A stretch of 53,979 nucleotides of DNA from Gammaproteobacteria bacterium (GTDB lineage Bacteria; Pseudomonadota; Gammaproteobacteria; Nitrococcales; Nitrococcaceae), in NCBI GenBank assembly GCA_030433275.1, contig JAUILK010000024.1, forward strand, positions 1 to 53,979, in the 5' to 3' direction. The notes under the pieces were generated by a model. The model searched no databases. It saw only the letters and a list, made by a program, of their open reading frames with translations, and had not been told where the DNA came from. A program made the position numbers and the translations under genes. Shown one piece after another: positions 44,470-53,746 of this stretch; the first letter of the stretch is position 1, and every line of letters begins with the position of its first letter.

Positions 44470-45642
44470 ATGAAATACGTCGACGAATTTCGCGATCCGG
44501 ACAAAGCCCGGGCGCTGCTGCAGGCGATCGAGGGGCTGGTTGCTGACATCGAAATCTGTCGCCGCCGGCCTCTTCAGATCATGGAAGTCTGCGGCGGCCA
44601 CACTCACTCGATCTTCAGGTACGGCCTGGAGGCCCTGCTTCCGGAGGCGATCGAGTTCGTGCATGGCCCTGGTTGTCCGGTCTGTGTCCTGCCGATGGGA
44701 CGGGTGGACGATAGCCTTGTTCTGGCCGAGCATCCGGGGGTGATCTTCACCACCTTCGGCGATGCCATGCGCGTGCCCGGCTCGAAGAAAAGCCTGCTGC
44801 AGGCCAAGGCCGAGGGCGCTGACGTGCGCATGGTCTACTCGCCGCTGGATGCGCTCGGGATCGCCAAGGCCAATCCCGGCAAAGAGGTAGTGTTCTTTGC
44901 ACTCGGTTTCGAGACCACCATGCCCAGCACTGCCATGACCGTACTGCAGGCCGAGCGCGAGCGGGTCGCGAATTTCTCGGTATTTTGCAACCACATCACC
45001 ATTATTCCTACGATAAAGGCGATCCTGGATTCCCCGGAGCTCACCCTGGACGGCTTTCTCGGCCCCGGCCATGTGAGCATGGTGATCGGCACCGCCCCCT
45101 ACCGGTTCATCTGCCGCCACTACCGCAAGCCCCTGGTGGTGGCCGGCTTTGAGCCGCTCGATATCCTGCAGTCGATCTGGATGCTCCTGCGGCAGCTTGT
45201 CGAGGGTCGTTGCGAGGTGGAAAATCAGTATCGTAGGGTGGTAGCCGATGCCGGCAACGACCCGGCATTGCGCGCGGTGCAGGAGGTATTCGAACTGCGC
45301 GAGTTTTTCGAATGGCGCGGGTTGGGTTCCATCGATCACTCCGGCGTGCGTATCCGCGATGCCTACGCGGCATTCGATGCCGAGCGCCGGTTCTCGGTGC
45401 CCAACCTCGAGATCGCGGATCCCAACTCCTGCCAGTGCGGCGAGGTGCTCAAGGGGATGATCAAGCCTCGACAGTGCAAGGTTTTCGGCCGCGCCTGCAC
45501 TCCGGAGACGCCGCTTGGGGCGTTGATGGTCTCCTCCGAGGGCGCCTGTGCCGCGTATTATAATTACGCCGGCGTGCAACTCGGCAAGGTGGGAGGGCAG
45601 CGTTCGGAGCCCGCCAGGGGGCGGGCGAGGGATAGGTCATGA
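44470..45642 (+). CDS. hypD: Hydrogenase formation protein HypD
   Basis: A 390-residue scaffold for assembly of the Fe(CN)2CO group with HypC and HypE. Seen are IMEVCGGHTHSIFRYGLEALLP with the essential cysteine, EFVHGPGCPVCVLP, EVVFFALGFETTMP, GFLGPGHVSMVIG, and the C-terminal 4Fe-4S ligands in SCQCGEVLKG, QCKVFGRACTPETPLGALMVS. Length is somewhat above the usual ~375 because of a basic tail. It overlaps hypE by four bases. Confidence 0.95.
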   Translation: MKYVDEFRDPDKARALLQAIEGLVADIEICRRRPLQIMEVCGGHTHSIFRYGLEALLPEAIEFVHGPGCPVCVLPMGRVDDSLVLAEHPGVIFTTFGDAMRVPGSKKSLLQAKAEGADVRMVYSPLDALGIAKANPGKEVVFFALGFETTMPSTAMTVLQAERERVANFSVFCNHITIIPTIKAILDSPELTLDGFLGPGHVSMVIGTAPYRFICRHYRKPLVVAGFEPLDILQSIWMLLRQLVEGRCEVENQYRRVVADAGNDPALRAVQEVFELREFFEWRGLGSIDHSGVRIRDAYAAFDAERRFSVPNLEIADPNSCQCGEVLKGMIKPRQCKVFGRACTPETPLGALMVSSEGACAAYYNYAGVQLGKVGGQRSEPARGRARDRS

Positions 45643-46721
45643 GCGTCGATGCCAAGCCGCTGCCGCAAGAGGGCGTGCGCCGGCGCCACGGCCAGTTGCG
45701 CGACACCCGTATCACGCTGTCCCACGGCGGAGGCGGTAAGGCGATGCGCGATCTCATCGACGATGTGTTCGTCGGTGGTTTCGACAACGCCTTGCTCGCT
45801 TCGTTGGACGACCAGGCGCGGATCCCGCTCGCCGAGTTGGCCGCTGGCGGCGACCGATTGGCCTTTACCACCGATTCCTACGTGGTCGACCCGTTGTTCT
45901 TCCCGGGCGCCGATATCGGTGCCCTGGCGGTTAACGGCACGGTCAACGATCTCGCGGTGGGCGGTGCCCGCCCGCTGTTTCTCTCCTGCAGCGTGATCCT
46001 GGAGGAGGGGCTGGAGGTGGCGACCCTGCGCCGTGTAGTGCGCTCGATGAAGGCCGCTGCGGCAGTCGCCGGTGTCGCGGTGGTCACCGGAGATACCAAG
46101 GTGGTGCCGCGCGGCTCCGCGGATAAGCTTTTCATCAACACCGCGGGGATCGGTGTGATCCGGGCTGGCCTGGAGTTGGATCCGGGTGCCGTGCGTGCCG
46201 GCGACGTGATCTTGGTGAATGGCCTGCTCGGCGATCACGGCGCCGCCGTACTCAATGCCCGCGGCGATCTGGCACTGGAGAGCGACATCGCGAGCGACTG
46301 CCAGGCGTTGAGCGGCTTGATCGATACGCTTTTAGAGGCTTGCCCGACCGTGCGCTGCTTGCGGGATGCTACCCGCGGCGGCGTGGCCACCGTGCTCAAC
46401 GAATTCGCGCTGGCGTGTGGACTGTGCCTGCACATCGACGAGCACGCCCTACCCATTCGCGAGGAGGTCAAAGGCCTGTGCGAGATTCTCGGCCTGGATC
46501 CCCTGTATCTGGCCAATGAAGGGAAACTGGTGGCGGTGGTGCCGGCCGACGGCGCGGAGACGGCATTGGCTGCAATGCGCTCGCATCCAGCTGGCCGCGA
46601 GGCGGTGCGCATCGGCACCGTGCACGCAACGCCGCAAGCCACCGTGGTGATGGGCACGCTCTTCGGCGGCGAGCGCATCGTCGATATGCTGGTCGGCGAG
46701 CAGTTGCCTCGGATCTGCTGA
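45639..46721 (+). CDS. hypE: Carbamoyl dehydratase HypE
   Basis: A 360-residue PurM-like ATPase that turns the carbamoyl group on its C-terminal cysteine into thiocyanate. LSHGGGGKAMRDLIDDVF and TDSYVVDPLFFPGADIG are family blocks; DATRGGVATVLNEFA forms part of the ATP site; the protein ends PRIC with the acceptor cysteine. The start overlaps hypD (ATGA), so translation is coupled. Confidence 0.95.
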   Translation: MSVDAKPLPQEGVRRRHGQLRDTRITLSHGGGGKAMRDLIDDVFVGGFDNALLASLDDQARIPLAELAAGGDRLAFTTDSYVVDPLFFPGADIGALAVNGTVNDLAVGGARPLFLSCSVILEEGLEVATLRRVVRSMKAAAAVAGVAVVTGDTKVVPRGSADKLFINTAGIGVIRAGLELDPGAVRAGDVILVNGLLGDHGAAVLNARGDLALESDIASDCQALSGLIDTLLEACPTVRCLRDATRGGVATVLNEFALACGLCLHIDEHALPIREEVKGLCEILGLDPLYLANEGKLVAVVPADGAETALAAMRSHPAGREAVRIGTVHATPQATVVMGTLFGGERIVDMLVGEQLPRIC

Positions 46722-46733
46722 CACGGTGGTGCC

Positions 46734-47066
46734 GTGCATGAGCTCGCCCTCACTCGGAACCTCATCGAAGTCTGCAGCCAACAGGCGCAGGGCGCGCGTA
46801 TCCTGCGCGTCACCGTGGAGCTCGGGGCGTTGACCTGCGTGATGCCCGAGGCGCTGCGCTTTTGCTTCGAGGCGTGTCGCGTAGGGACTGCGCTGGCGGA
46901 GGCCGAGTTGGAGGTTATCATGATGCCGGGCCGGGCACGCTGCCGCGACTGCGGCGCGGAAGTCGAGCTCGACGAGCTGCTGGCCGACTGCGAGTGCGGC
47001 TCGGTGAACCTAACAGAGTGGCGCGGCGGCGACGCTCTGAGAATTCGTTCTATGGAGGTGGCGTAA
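46734..47066 (+). CDS. hypA: Nickel metallochaperone HypA
   Basis: A 110-residue nickel chaperone acting with HypB. The GTG start at 46734 produces [10 protein letters not shown]; His2 and Glu3 are needed for nickel binding, which confirms the start. The zinc site has Cys70-x2-Cys73 and, instead of the usual second CxxC, Cys86-x-Cys88 (DCECGS). The altered spacing is odd and may change zinc affinity. The stop TAA overlaps the hypB ATG. Confidence 0.92.
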   Translation: MHELALTRNLIEVCSQQAQGARILRVTVELGALTCVMPEALRFCFEACRVGTALAEAELEVIMMPGRARCRDCGAEVELDELLADCECGSVNLTEWRGGDALRIRSMEVA

Positions 47067-47905
47067 TGTGCACCAGCTGCGGTTGCTCGGGTGACGGCAA
47101 GGCGAGGTTGACCGATTTGGTCACCGGCGAAACACGGTCGGCCGGCATCGATGAGCACTTAGATCACCATGGCTCCGTCCACCATGAGCACGGCCACGCT
47201 CACCACCATGACGAGGCGCATGGTCAAGTCCGGGAGCAGGGCACCACGATCATGCTGGAGCAGGCGCTCCTCGCCAAAAACGATCACTTGGCCATGCACA
47301 ATCGAGTCTGGTTGACGGATCGTAACATCTTGGCGCTGAACCTCGTGAGTTCCCCCGGTGCGGGCAAGACCACTCTGCTCGAGCGCACTCTGCGCGAGCT
47401 CGCCGGCGCGATTCCCATAAGCGTGGTGGAGGGCGATCAGGAGAGCGTCTTCGATGCCGAGCGCATCCGCGCCACGGGTTGCCCCGCCGTGCAGGTCAAC
47501 ACCGGAACCGGCTGTCATCTGGATGCGGCGATGCTGGCACGCGCTCTCGACGAGCTGGCACCATCGCCGGGTTCCGTGGTCATGATCGAAAACGTCGGCA
47601 ATCTGGTCTGCCCGGCGCTGTTCGATCTCGGCGAGTGGGCCAAGGTGGTGGTCCTGTCGGTCACCGAGGGCGATGACAAGCCAATGAAGTACCCGCATAT
47701 GTTCCGGGCCGCCCGGCTCATGCTCCTCAACAAGCTGGATCTGCTGGCGCATGTGGACTTCGACCTGGAGCGTTGCATCGGCTATGCGCGCCGGGTCAAT
47801 CCGCAGATCGAAGTGCTGGCACTGTCCGCCCGCACCGGTGAGGGTTTGGACGAGTGGTATCAGTGGTTGCGCGCGTCTGCATCCGCTCAACCTCGCACAC
47901 AGTGA
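47066..47905 (+). CDS. hypB: Hydrogenase nickel-incorporation GTPase HypB
   Basis: A 279-residue GTPase that loads nickel into the large subunit. The N-terminus MCTSCGCSG has the high-affinity metal motif CxxCGC; residues about 36-52 are histidine-rich ([15 protein letters not shown]), suggesting nickel storage. GTPase motifs are [15 protein letters not shown] (Walker A), [13 protein letters not shown] and [13 protein letters not shown] overlap with hypA. It is the last gene of the hyp series, and a GC hairpin follows 54 bases downstream. Confidence 0.94.
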   Translation: MCTSCGCSGDGKARLTDLVTGETRSAGIDEHLDHHGSVHHEHGHAHHHDEAHGQVREQGTTIMLEQALLAKNDHLAMHNRVWLTDRNILALNLVSSPGAGKTTLLERTLRELAGAIPISVVEGDQESVFDAERIRATGCPAVQVNTGTGCHLDAAMLARALDELAPSPGSVVMIENVGNLVCPALFDLGEWAKVVVLSVTEGDDKPMKYPHMFRAARLMLLNKLDLLAHVDFDLERCIGYARRVNPQIEVLALSARTGEGLDEWYQWLRASASAQPRTQ

Positions 47906-47958
47906 TCCGTCGACGCGCCCTGCGGCACTTCAGGTGCTGCGCTTAAGTTGAGTTCAGT

Positions 47959-47977
47959 GGCGGCGTTTCACGCCGCC
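47959..47977 (+). terminator. GC hairpin after the hydrogenase/hyp operon
   Basis: GGCGGCG-TTTCA-CGCCGCC is a perfect seven-base-pair stem located 54 bases after hypB. A second stem CCGGGG/CCCCGG lies at 48002-48020. Neither has a T-run, so they may be transcript-end stabilisers or part of a Rho-dependent end rather than a classical intrinsic terminator. Confidence 0.4.
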
Positions 47978-48120
47978 GAGCTGGTGGTCGCCCCCCATGC
48001 GCCGGGGAATTGAGCCCCGGTGCACGGAGATCGCTTATCGCTAACTCCATTAGCTTTCGTTGAAGGCCCGATCCCCCATCGACAGCATTATCGTCATACG
48101 CATGTGCTATCGACGTGAGA

Positions 48121-48198
48121 ATGATCATGGACACGATTTTCTCCCGCGCTCTCGAGGCTACAGCCGAGCTGTTAGTTCCGCTTGTTAAGTCTTTGTGA
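48121..48198 (+). CDS. Possible 25-residue hydrophobic small ORF
   Basis: ATG 48121 opens a frame of 25 codons ending ATAELLVPLVKSL with an amphipathic or hydrophobic C-terminal half. The upstream GTGAGA is only a weak ribosome-binding site. It lies in a spacer that also holds a toxin remnant. No family is recognised; it may be chance. Confidence 0.15.
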   Translation: MIMDTIFSRALEATAELLVPLVKSL

Positions 48199-48259
48199 GG
48201 TGTTCAAGCGCGTCGTCTAGCAACGTGGGGAAGGCCATGCCTTGCCGGCCGTAGTGCTG

Positions 48260-48385
48260 ATGCAGCAAGGTCGGGTCATCGAACTCTCCTCGCCCCTTGC
48301 TCTGTCAGCCGCCCGCCTGAGCCTTGAACATCGCTTGCCCATGGCGGATAGCGTGATCTTGGCTTCGGCCAAGGCGCATGTGTGA
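48260..48385 (+). pseudogene. VapC-type PIN-domain toxin, C-terminal remnant
   Basis: A 41-codon plus-strand frame contains LALSAARLSLEHRLPMADS followed by VILASAKAHV, matching the segment of VapC RNases around the third conserved acidic residue (Asp in MADS). The N-terminal two thirds with the first acidic residues are absent, and the frame stops before the last strand. No vapB antitoxin is visible upstream. It is a decayed toxin gene in the 620-base spacer between hypB and the porin gene; the rest of the spacer holds two GC hairpins and an AT-rich stretch at 48391-48420 that probably belongs to the porin promoter. Confidence 0.6.
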
Positions 48386-48524
48386 GATGTGTTATTTTTT
48401 TAAATAAAAATAAGTTTGCAAGCGCAAGAGCGTTTTTTGCTATAGAACGCTAACGCGTCTTAATTGCGGCAATAGGGTCGTCATCCTTCATTAACTGAGG
48501 CCGAACAGACCAGAGAATCAGAGC

Positions 48525-49838
48525 ATGTTCATCTCAGCGTTTGGCAAAGCGCCGCGCTTTTTCGGCTGGATGACGCTTGTTTTCTTTTTGTGCATGGGGG
48601 AAGAAATACTTGCATCTGAAATCCCCGCTGGCGATTCCGTGCCTCGGGGACCAACGAGCACCTTCGGGCTCTTTACGGACAAGGCCACCGGGGATTGGGG
48701 CGGCCTACGAACGAGCTTGCTTCGCCACGGCATCGAGGTCCATCTCGCCAATACGGGTGACATGATTGCCACTCCACAGAGCGGGTTGCCCGACCATGTC
48801 AGTTACTCCAATCTGCTGGAGGCCTCGCTAACGATCAATATGCAGGCGCTGGCGAATATTCCGGGTGGCACGGCCTACCTGATGGCCTTGGGTACTCACG
48901 GAGACAATCTGCAGGAGGCAATCCAGACCATAGATGCTCCCAGTAACTTGGCTGCGGACAATGCGTTTCGGCTCTTTGAGCTGTGGTATGAACAGACATT
49001 TTTTGAGGATCGAATCGGCGTTCTGGTTGGACTATACGCCGCCGACGCCGAATTCGATGCCAAGGATACCGCTGCGGTATTCATAAACGGCGCTTTTGGC
49101 ACGGGGCTGGATTTTTCCGAAACCGGCCAGAACGGTCCGTCGATTTTTCCGGTCACCTCTCTCGGCGTCCGCGTGCGGGCGAACCTTAGCCAGGAGATCA
49201 TCTGGCGTGGGGCCGTTCTAGACGGTGTTCCCGGTGATCCGGACGATCCGGGAGCTACGGCGATCCATTTAGGCGATGGGGATGGGTTGCTCATTTTAAA
49301 CGAGCTCAACTACGAACCGAACGGTTTCGACTTCCTCAGGCTCGGCTTGGGCGGGTGGCTTTACACCGCGGACTTCGATGATGTACACGATACCAGCGCC
49401 AACGGCACACCTGTGGTTCGGAGCGGATCCCATGGAATTTACGGTTTCCTCGAAGGGATGATTTTCAGTGAGCCTAAGGCCCCCGAGCAGGGGCTCAGTG
49501 GCTTTTTAAGGATCGGCAAAGCGGAGGAAGACGTCAATCAGATCGGCGCGTATTATGCGGGCGGTCTGGTTTATACCGGCCTAATCCCGGGTCGGGATCA
49601 GGATGTGCTGGGCTTGGGCGTTTCTGTCGGGGTCAATGGGGACAAGTTTCAAAAAGCGCAGGAAAGCGTCGGCACGCCTGTCACTGATACCGAGACAGCC
49701 CTGGAGCTGACTTACCGTGCCGAATTCCTCTCCTGGTTCAGTTTCCAGCCAGTGCTTCAGTACTACATCAACCCTGGAAGCGATCCGGGAAGGGATGACA
49801 TCGTAGGTATTGGATTTCGTTTCAGCGTCAACCTTTAA
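48525..49838 (+). CDS. OprB-type carbohydrate-selective porin
   Basis: A 437-residue outer-membrane beta-barrel. A signal peptide (FGWMTLVFFLCMGEEILASE, cleavage near residue 31) is followed by GDWGGLRTSLLRHGIEVHL, the hallmark start of OprB porins, and LWYEQTFFEDRIGVLVG. It ends GIGFRFSVNL; the last residue is leucine where many porins have phenylalanine. The family usually admits sugars, but members also occur in autotrophs with unknown cargo. Two codons' distance separates it from a cytochrome lipoprotein gene, so the two may be one operon and act together at the outer membrane. Confidence 0.85.
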   Translation: MFISAFGKAPRFFGWMTLVFFLCMGEEILASEIPAGDSVPRGPTSTFGLFTDKATGDWGGLRTSLLRHGIEVHLANTGDMIATPQSGLPDHVSYSNLLEASLTINMQALANIPGGTAYLMALGTHGDNLQEAIQTIDAPSNLAADNAFRLFELWYEQTFFEDRIGVLVGLYAADAEFDAKDTAAVFINGAFGTGLDFSETGQNGPSIFPVTSLGVRVRANLSQEIIWRGAVLDGVPGDPDDPGATAIHLGDGDGLLILNELNYEPNGFDFLRLGLGGWLYTADFDDVHDTSANGTPVVRSGSHGIYGFLEGMIFSEPKAPEQGLSGFLRIGKAEEDVNQIGAYYAGGLVYTGLIPGRDQDVLGLGVSVGVNGDKFQKAQESVGTPVTDTETALELTYRAEFLSWFSFQPVLQYYINPGSDPGRDDIVGIGFRFSVNL

Positions 49839-49858
49839 CAGACCTTAGGTCCTCTGCT

Positions 49859-50431
49859 ATGACACGGCGCAATTGGAAACAATACCGGTGGCAACTTGCG
49901 ATCATGGCACTGCTGCTCGTAACCGGCTGCCAAACCAGTCCCGAAGGAGAGGCGCCGATGCAAGCAACGCCCGACACGGCAAGCAGCCAAGGGGGTGAGG
50001 GCCAATGCGTGGCGACACGAGACACGCCCCGCGCACCCGAGCGTTACTTCAATAAACAGAATCCGCTAAAGCCAACACCTGAGAACCTCGCTCGAGGGGA
50101 GAAGCTCTACCTGACCGAGGCGAAGCCGGTTCCCTGTGCCGAGTGCCATGGCGCGCGCGGTGACGGTCGAGGTCCAATCGGTAGGCGTTTGCAACCGCCT
50201 CCCACCAATTTCACCTGTGCAGAGCTTATGGAGACACTGCCCGACGGGCAATTTTTCTGGGTCATCGAGACTGGCTCTGGATTTTTTGAACAACAGCCCG
50301 GACACAGCCAGCGGGCAATCAAGCGCCCGGGTCGCCGCGCCCGCACCACGGCCATGCGCGGTCACAGGAACCATCTGACGGATCGTGAAATTTGGCAACT
50401 GATCCTTTATATCAGGACATTGGCCGAATGA
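49859..50431 (+). CDS. Lipoprotein monoheme cytochrome c
   Basis: A 190-residue protein with a lipobox LLLVTGC (Cys24 as lipid anchor), a low-complexity linker to residue 60 and one c-type heme site CAECH (Cys93, Cys96, His97) followed by GARGDGRGPIG, as in class I cytochromes. A methionine in TTAMRGH (about residue 163) is a candidate sixth ligand. The C-terminus TDREIWQLILYIRTLAE is the usual closing helix. It should be anchored on the periplasmic side of a membrane. It follows the OprB-type porin gene by 20 bases; electron donor and acceptor are unknown. Confidence 0.85.
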   Translation: MTRRNWKQYRWQLAIMALLLVTGCQTSPEGEAPMQATPDTASSQGGEGQCVATRDTPRAPERYFNKQNPLKPTPENLARGEKLYLTEAKPVPCAECHGARGDGRGPIGRRLQPPPTNFTCAELMETLPDGQFFWVIETGSGFFEQQPGHSQRAIKRPGRRARTTAMRGHRNHLTDREIWQLILYIRTLAE

Positions 50432-50672
50432 GGGCGCTCAGCATGAGCGGCAGTGAAACAAGACAGTTTCTCCTGCTCTGCACATCCTACATGAGGCTGT
50501 AGCCGGTTGTTTGTTACGGTTTGAGATGTCTATCTCCGGCTTGCTGCGCTCATTGCGAGCGGGGCGAGCGAATTCCTGCCGGGCAACACGTCGAGCATCG
50601 GCCGGAACCCCTTCGAGCGTTACGGGCGTGCCGCTCATGAGGTGCTGGAACGAAGGCAGGGCTGTAAGGCGC

Positions 50673-51407
<735 letters not shown>

Positions 51408-51416
51408 CTAATACCG

Positions 51417-51572
51417 CCAGTGGGTGGCAAGTGCGATCGGTACCAGATAGCCTAGCGCCGAATGCGGTTGCATTGTAATCGCGCTACCAGGCCGCTATCT
51501 CGGCTCGCCGCATGGGCGAGACTCGTAAACCAGCGCTCATTCAAGGACTCCTTCCGTAATAGCCCGATGAAA
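51417..51572 (-). pseudogene. IS3-family OrfB transposase, C-terminal remnant
   Basis: Read on the minus strand, one frame gives LLRKESLNERWFTSLAHA, corresponding to the conserved GKLRDECLNEHWFTSL of OrfB integrase-type transposases; after a frameshift the text continues HSALGYLVP, the equally conserved RPHSALGYLTP. The catalytic DDE core is missing. It is a decayed end of an IS3 element immediately next to the IS21 derivative. From here to the regulator gene at 51865 nothing else is recognised. Confidence 0.7.
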
Positions 51573-51864
51573 TCGCCGCGCTTAGCGCTGGGCTATGCGC
51601 TCGCCGTCTCACTATTGAGCGGCAATTCAAGGCAGGGAGGCTATATTCCGTGCCCACATTGCGGAGCACGTCAGCTATCATGCGCCTTGACCCGGTGAGA
51701 GGCGTTTACTATATGAGTAATATTTGAACCATGTCGTGAATTTTGATTATTTCGAACAAAATTTAGTACAATCAATATCTTATAGTATGCGAGCTCTAGG
51801 CTTCAGGGAAGATGCCTCTGAAATACCAGGGAAGGGTCCGCCAGTCGAAGAAGGATCGTCCGCC

Positions 51865-52671
51865 ATGGTGGATTCAGGCCATTTTGTTCACCGGCGTCCG
51901 CTTTACGAGATTCGCCAGGCTTGCCGCACATGCAATCTGGCTGATTTGTGTCTGCCATTGATGCTCAGTCCCGAAGACATCGACGCGCTGGACCGGATCG
52001 TCCGAAGACGGCGCCCCCTCGTCAAGAGGGGTATACTGTATCGAGCGGGTGAGCGCTTTGGCGCCATCTACGCTGTGCGGTCAGGCTCTCTGAAACGCGT
52101 TTCGCTGACTGAGGATGGCGAAGAGCAGATTACGGCGTTCCATTTGCCCGGCGAGCTCTTGGGGCTGGGCGCCATCACGTTCGACCGTTACCCATGCACG
52201 GCGGTGGCGTTGGAGACCACCAGTGTCTGTGAGATCCCGTTCGCCCAGTTGGAGGATCTCGCGACGGAAATTCCCGGCCTGCAGCGTCAGCTGTTACGAA
52301 TCATGAGTCGCGAGATCTTCAACGAACAGGAAATGTTGCGAACGCTCGCCCGTCGTACCGCCGAGCAGCGCTTGGCGATCCTGCTGCTCAGTTTGAGCGA
52401 GCGTTTCGCTCGGCGTAGCCTGTCGTCGACCCGATTTCGCCTACCGATGCTGCGGCGCGATCTCAGTAACTACCTGGGATTGGCTTCCGAGACCACGAGC
52501 CGACTGTTCAAGCGCTTCGTAGAGCAAGGGCGAATTGCAGTATCGGGGCGTGAAGTCGAATTGATCGATATGCATGCCTTGCACTCTTTAGCAGGAAACG
52601 CTTTGGAAGAGAGCGGCTGCGATCAACACGCTACCGGAGGAGCGCAGAGGCAGTGCGCCGGTTTGAGATGA
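51865..52671 (+). CDS. FNR/Anr oxygen-responsive transcriptional regulator
   Basis: A 268-residue Crp/Fnr protein. With the start at 51865 the numbering equals E. coli FNR: cluster cysteines Cys20, Cys23, Cys29 (ACRTCNLADLC) and Cys122 (VCEIPF), and DNA contacts Glu209, Ser212, Arg213 in SETTSRLFKRF. It should carry an O2-labile 4Fe-4S cluster and bind TTGATnnnnATCAA boxes. Position 154, an aspartate in E. coli that tunes dimerisation, is glutamate here. The C-terminus has a 20-residue extension. The open frame extends 47 codons upstream without family similarity. Hsp20 has a matching box at 34588-34601. Confidence 0.92.
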   Translation: MVDSGHFVHRRPLYEIRQACRTCNLADLCLPLMLSPEDIDALDRIVRRRRPLVKRGILYRAGERFGAIYAVRSGSLKRVSLTEDGEEQITAFHLPGELLGLGAITFDRYPCTAVALETTSVCEIPFAQLEDLATEIPGLQRQLLRIMSREIFNEQEMLRTLARRTAEQRLAILLLSLSERFARRSLSSTRFRLPMLRRDLSNYLGLASETTSRLFKRFVEQGRIAVSGREVELIDMHALHSLAGNALEESGCDQHATGGAQRQCAGLR

Positions 52672-52972
52672 TGTTCGCAGATTGTAGTGCTATTTCGAAC
52701 GACCGACTTGCTGGATAGGCACTCGCAATCTTTTCTGCCGTTTCCGGCCGAGTGCCCACAGCCTTCAAGCTCATCGAGAAGCTCTTCCCCGAACACGCGG
52801 TGAGCGCAGACGGTAACCCGTTCGCCATATAGGGTCTATCGTTGGATGTTCGTATGTTATTTATTCTCTTGATTCTCTTGGCCGGTCAGGCATAGGGTTC
52901 TGAACTCGCGTGTGGCGCGCTCGCTCGCTTAAGGACAAGAATGTCAGCCTATCTTTAGTCTTGGAAAGAGCT
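52672..52972. other. Spacer of about 300 bases with one possible gene relic
   Basis: A plus-strand stretch at 52719-52832 reads ALAIFSAVSGRVPTAFKLIE and continues KLFPEHAVSADGNPFAI before a stop. The residue make-up looks protein-like but no family is recognised and no start exists. The rest of the spacer carries the transporter promoter; nothing else is seen. Confidence 0.3.
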
Positions 52973-53746
52973 ATGAACGAGCACACCACTACTCGCAACC
53001 TGCAAGCCGAGCATCAGCCGACCGCCATCCGCCGGCGGTTGCAGAACCAGCAGAACCCGAGCTATGTGGGTGACGCCGTGCTGGGCGGCATCGACGGTTG
53101 TGTGACCACCTTCGCGATTGTGGCCGGCGCTGCCGGCGGCGGCTTTTCGGTCATGGTGGTTGTCATTCTAGGTTTTGCCAATCTGTTCGCAGACGGCTTC
53201 AGCATGGCTGTCAGCAACTATCAGAGCGCTAAAAGTCAGCGCCAGATGGTTGACAAGATCCGCCGTATCGAGCAGCAGCACATCCGGCTCGTTCCCGACG
53301 GCGAACGTGAGGAAATCCGCCAAATCTATCGGGGCAAGGGCTTCGAGGGCGCTACTCTGGAGGCCATCGTCGAGACCATTGCCAGCGACGAAGATTTATG
53401 GGTAAACACTATGCTCACGGAGGAGCACGGTATGCAACTGCGCACGCCCAGCCCTTTGCGGGCCGCGCTGATCACTTTCTTTGCCTTCCTTGCGGTGGGC
53501 CTGATCCCGTTGACGCCTTATATCGCATTTCCTTACCTCATGCCGGGGCTTTCGCGGTCGGCGTTTTTCCCGCTTAGTGCCGCCGCAACAGGGATAGCCT
53601 TTTTACTGATTGGCTGCGCGAAAGGACATTATCTCGAACGTGCGGCATTACGTGGCGGTCTGGAAACGCTGATCATGGGTGGGACGGCAGCACTTCTGGC
53701 CTATGTGGTCGGTGCGTGGCTGCGCGTCTCCTTTGGGGTTGGCTGA
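52973..53746 (+). CDS. VIT1/CCC1-family transporter (DUF125)
   Basis: A 257-residue membrane protein of the VIT1/CCC1 family, which moves Fe or Mn out of the cytosol. YVGDAVLGGIDGCVTTFAIVAG forms the first membrane helix with the typical motif, and LGFANLFADGFSMAVSNYQS the second; a cytoplasmic metal-binding loop (residues about 85-150, EREEIRQIYRGKGFEG) precedes three C-terminal helices. ATG 52973 follows GGAAAGAG; the frame opens 21 codons earlier without similarity. It stands near the FNR-like regulator but no matching box was found in its spacer. Confidence 0.88.
   Translation: MNEHTTTRNLQAEHQPTAIRRRLQNQQNPSYVGDAVLGGIDGCVTTFAIVAGAAGGGFSVMVVVILGFANLFADGFSMAVSNYQSAKSQRQMVDKIRRIEQQHIRLVPDGEREEIRQIYRGKGFEGATLEAIVETIASDEDLWVNTMLTEEHGMQLRTPSPLRAALITFFAFLAVGLIPLTPYIAFPYLMPGLSRSAFFPLSAAATGIAFLLIGCAKGHYLERAALRGGLETLIMGGTAALLAYVVGAWLRVSFGVG

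Noticed and set aside
47906-48524. Structured RNA or riboswitch in the hyp-porin spacer
   Set aside because: Two GC hairpins are present but no conserved riboswitch core could be recognised by eye; a covariance search would be needed.
51733-51760. TTGATTATTTCGAA as an FNR autoregulation box before the FNR-like gene
   Set aside because: Only the left half fits TTGATnnnnATCAA; the right half has three mismatches in five, too weak to claim.
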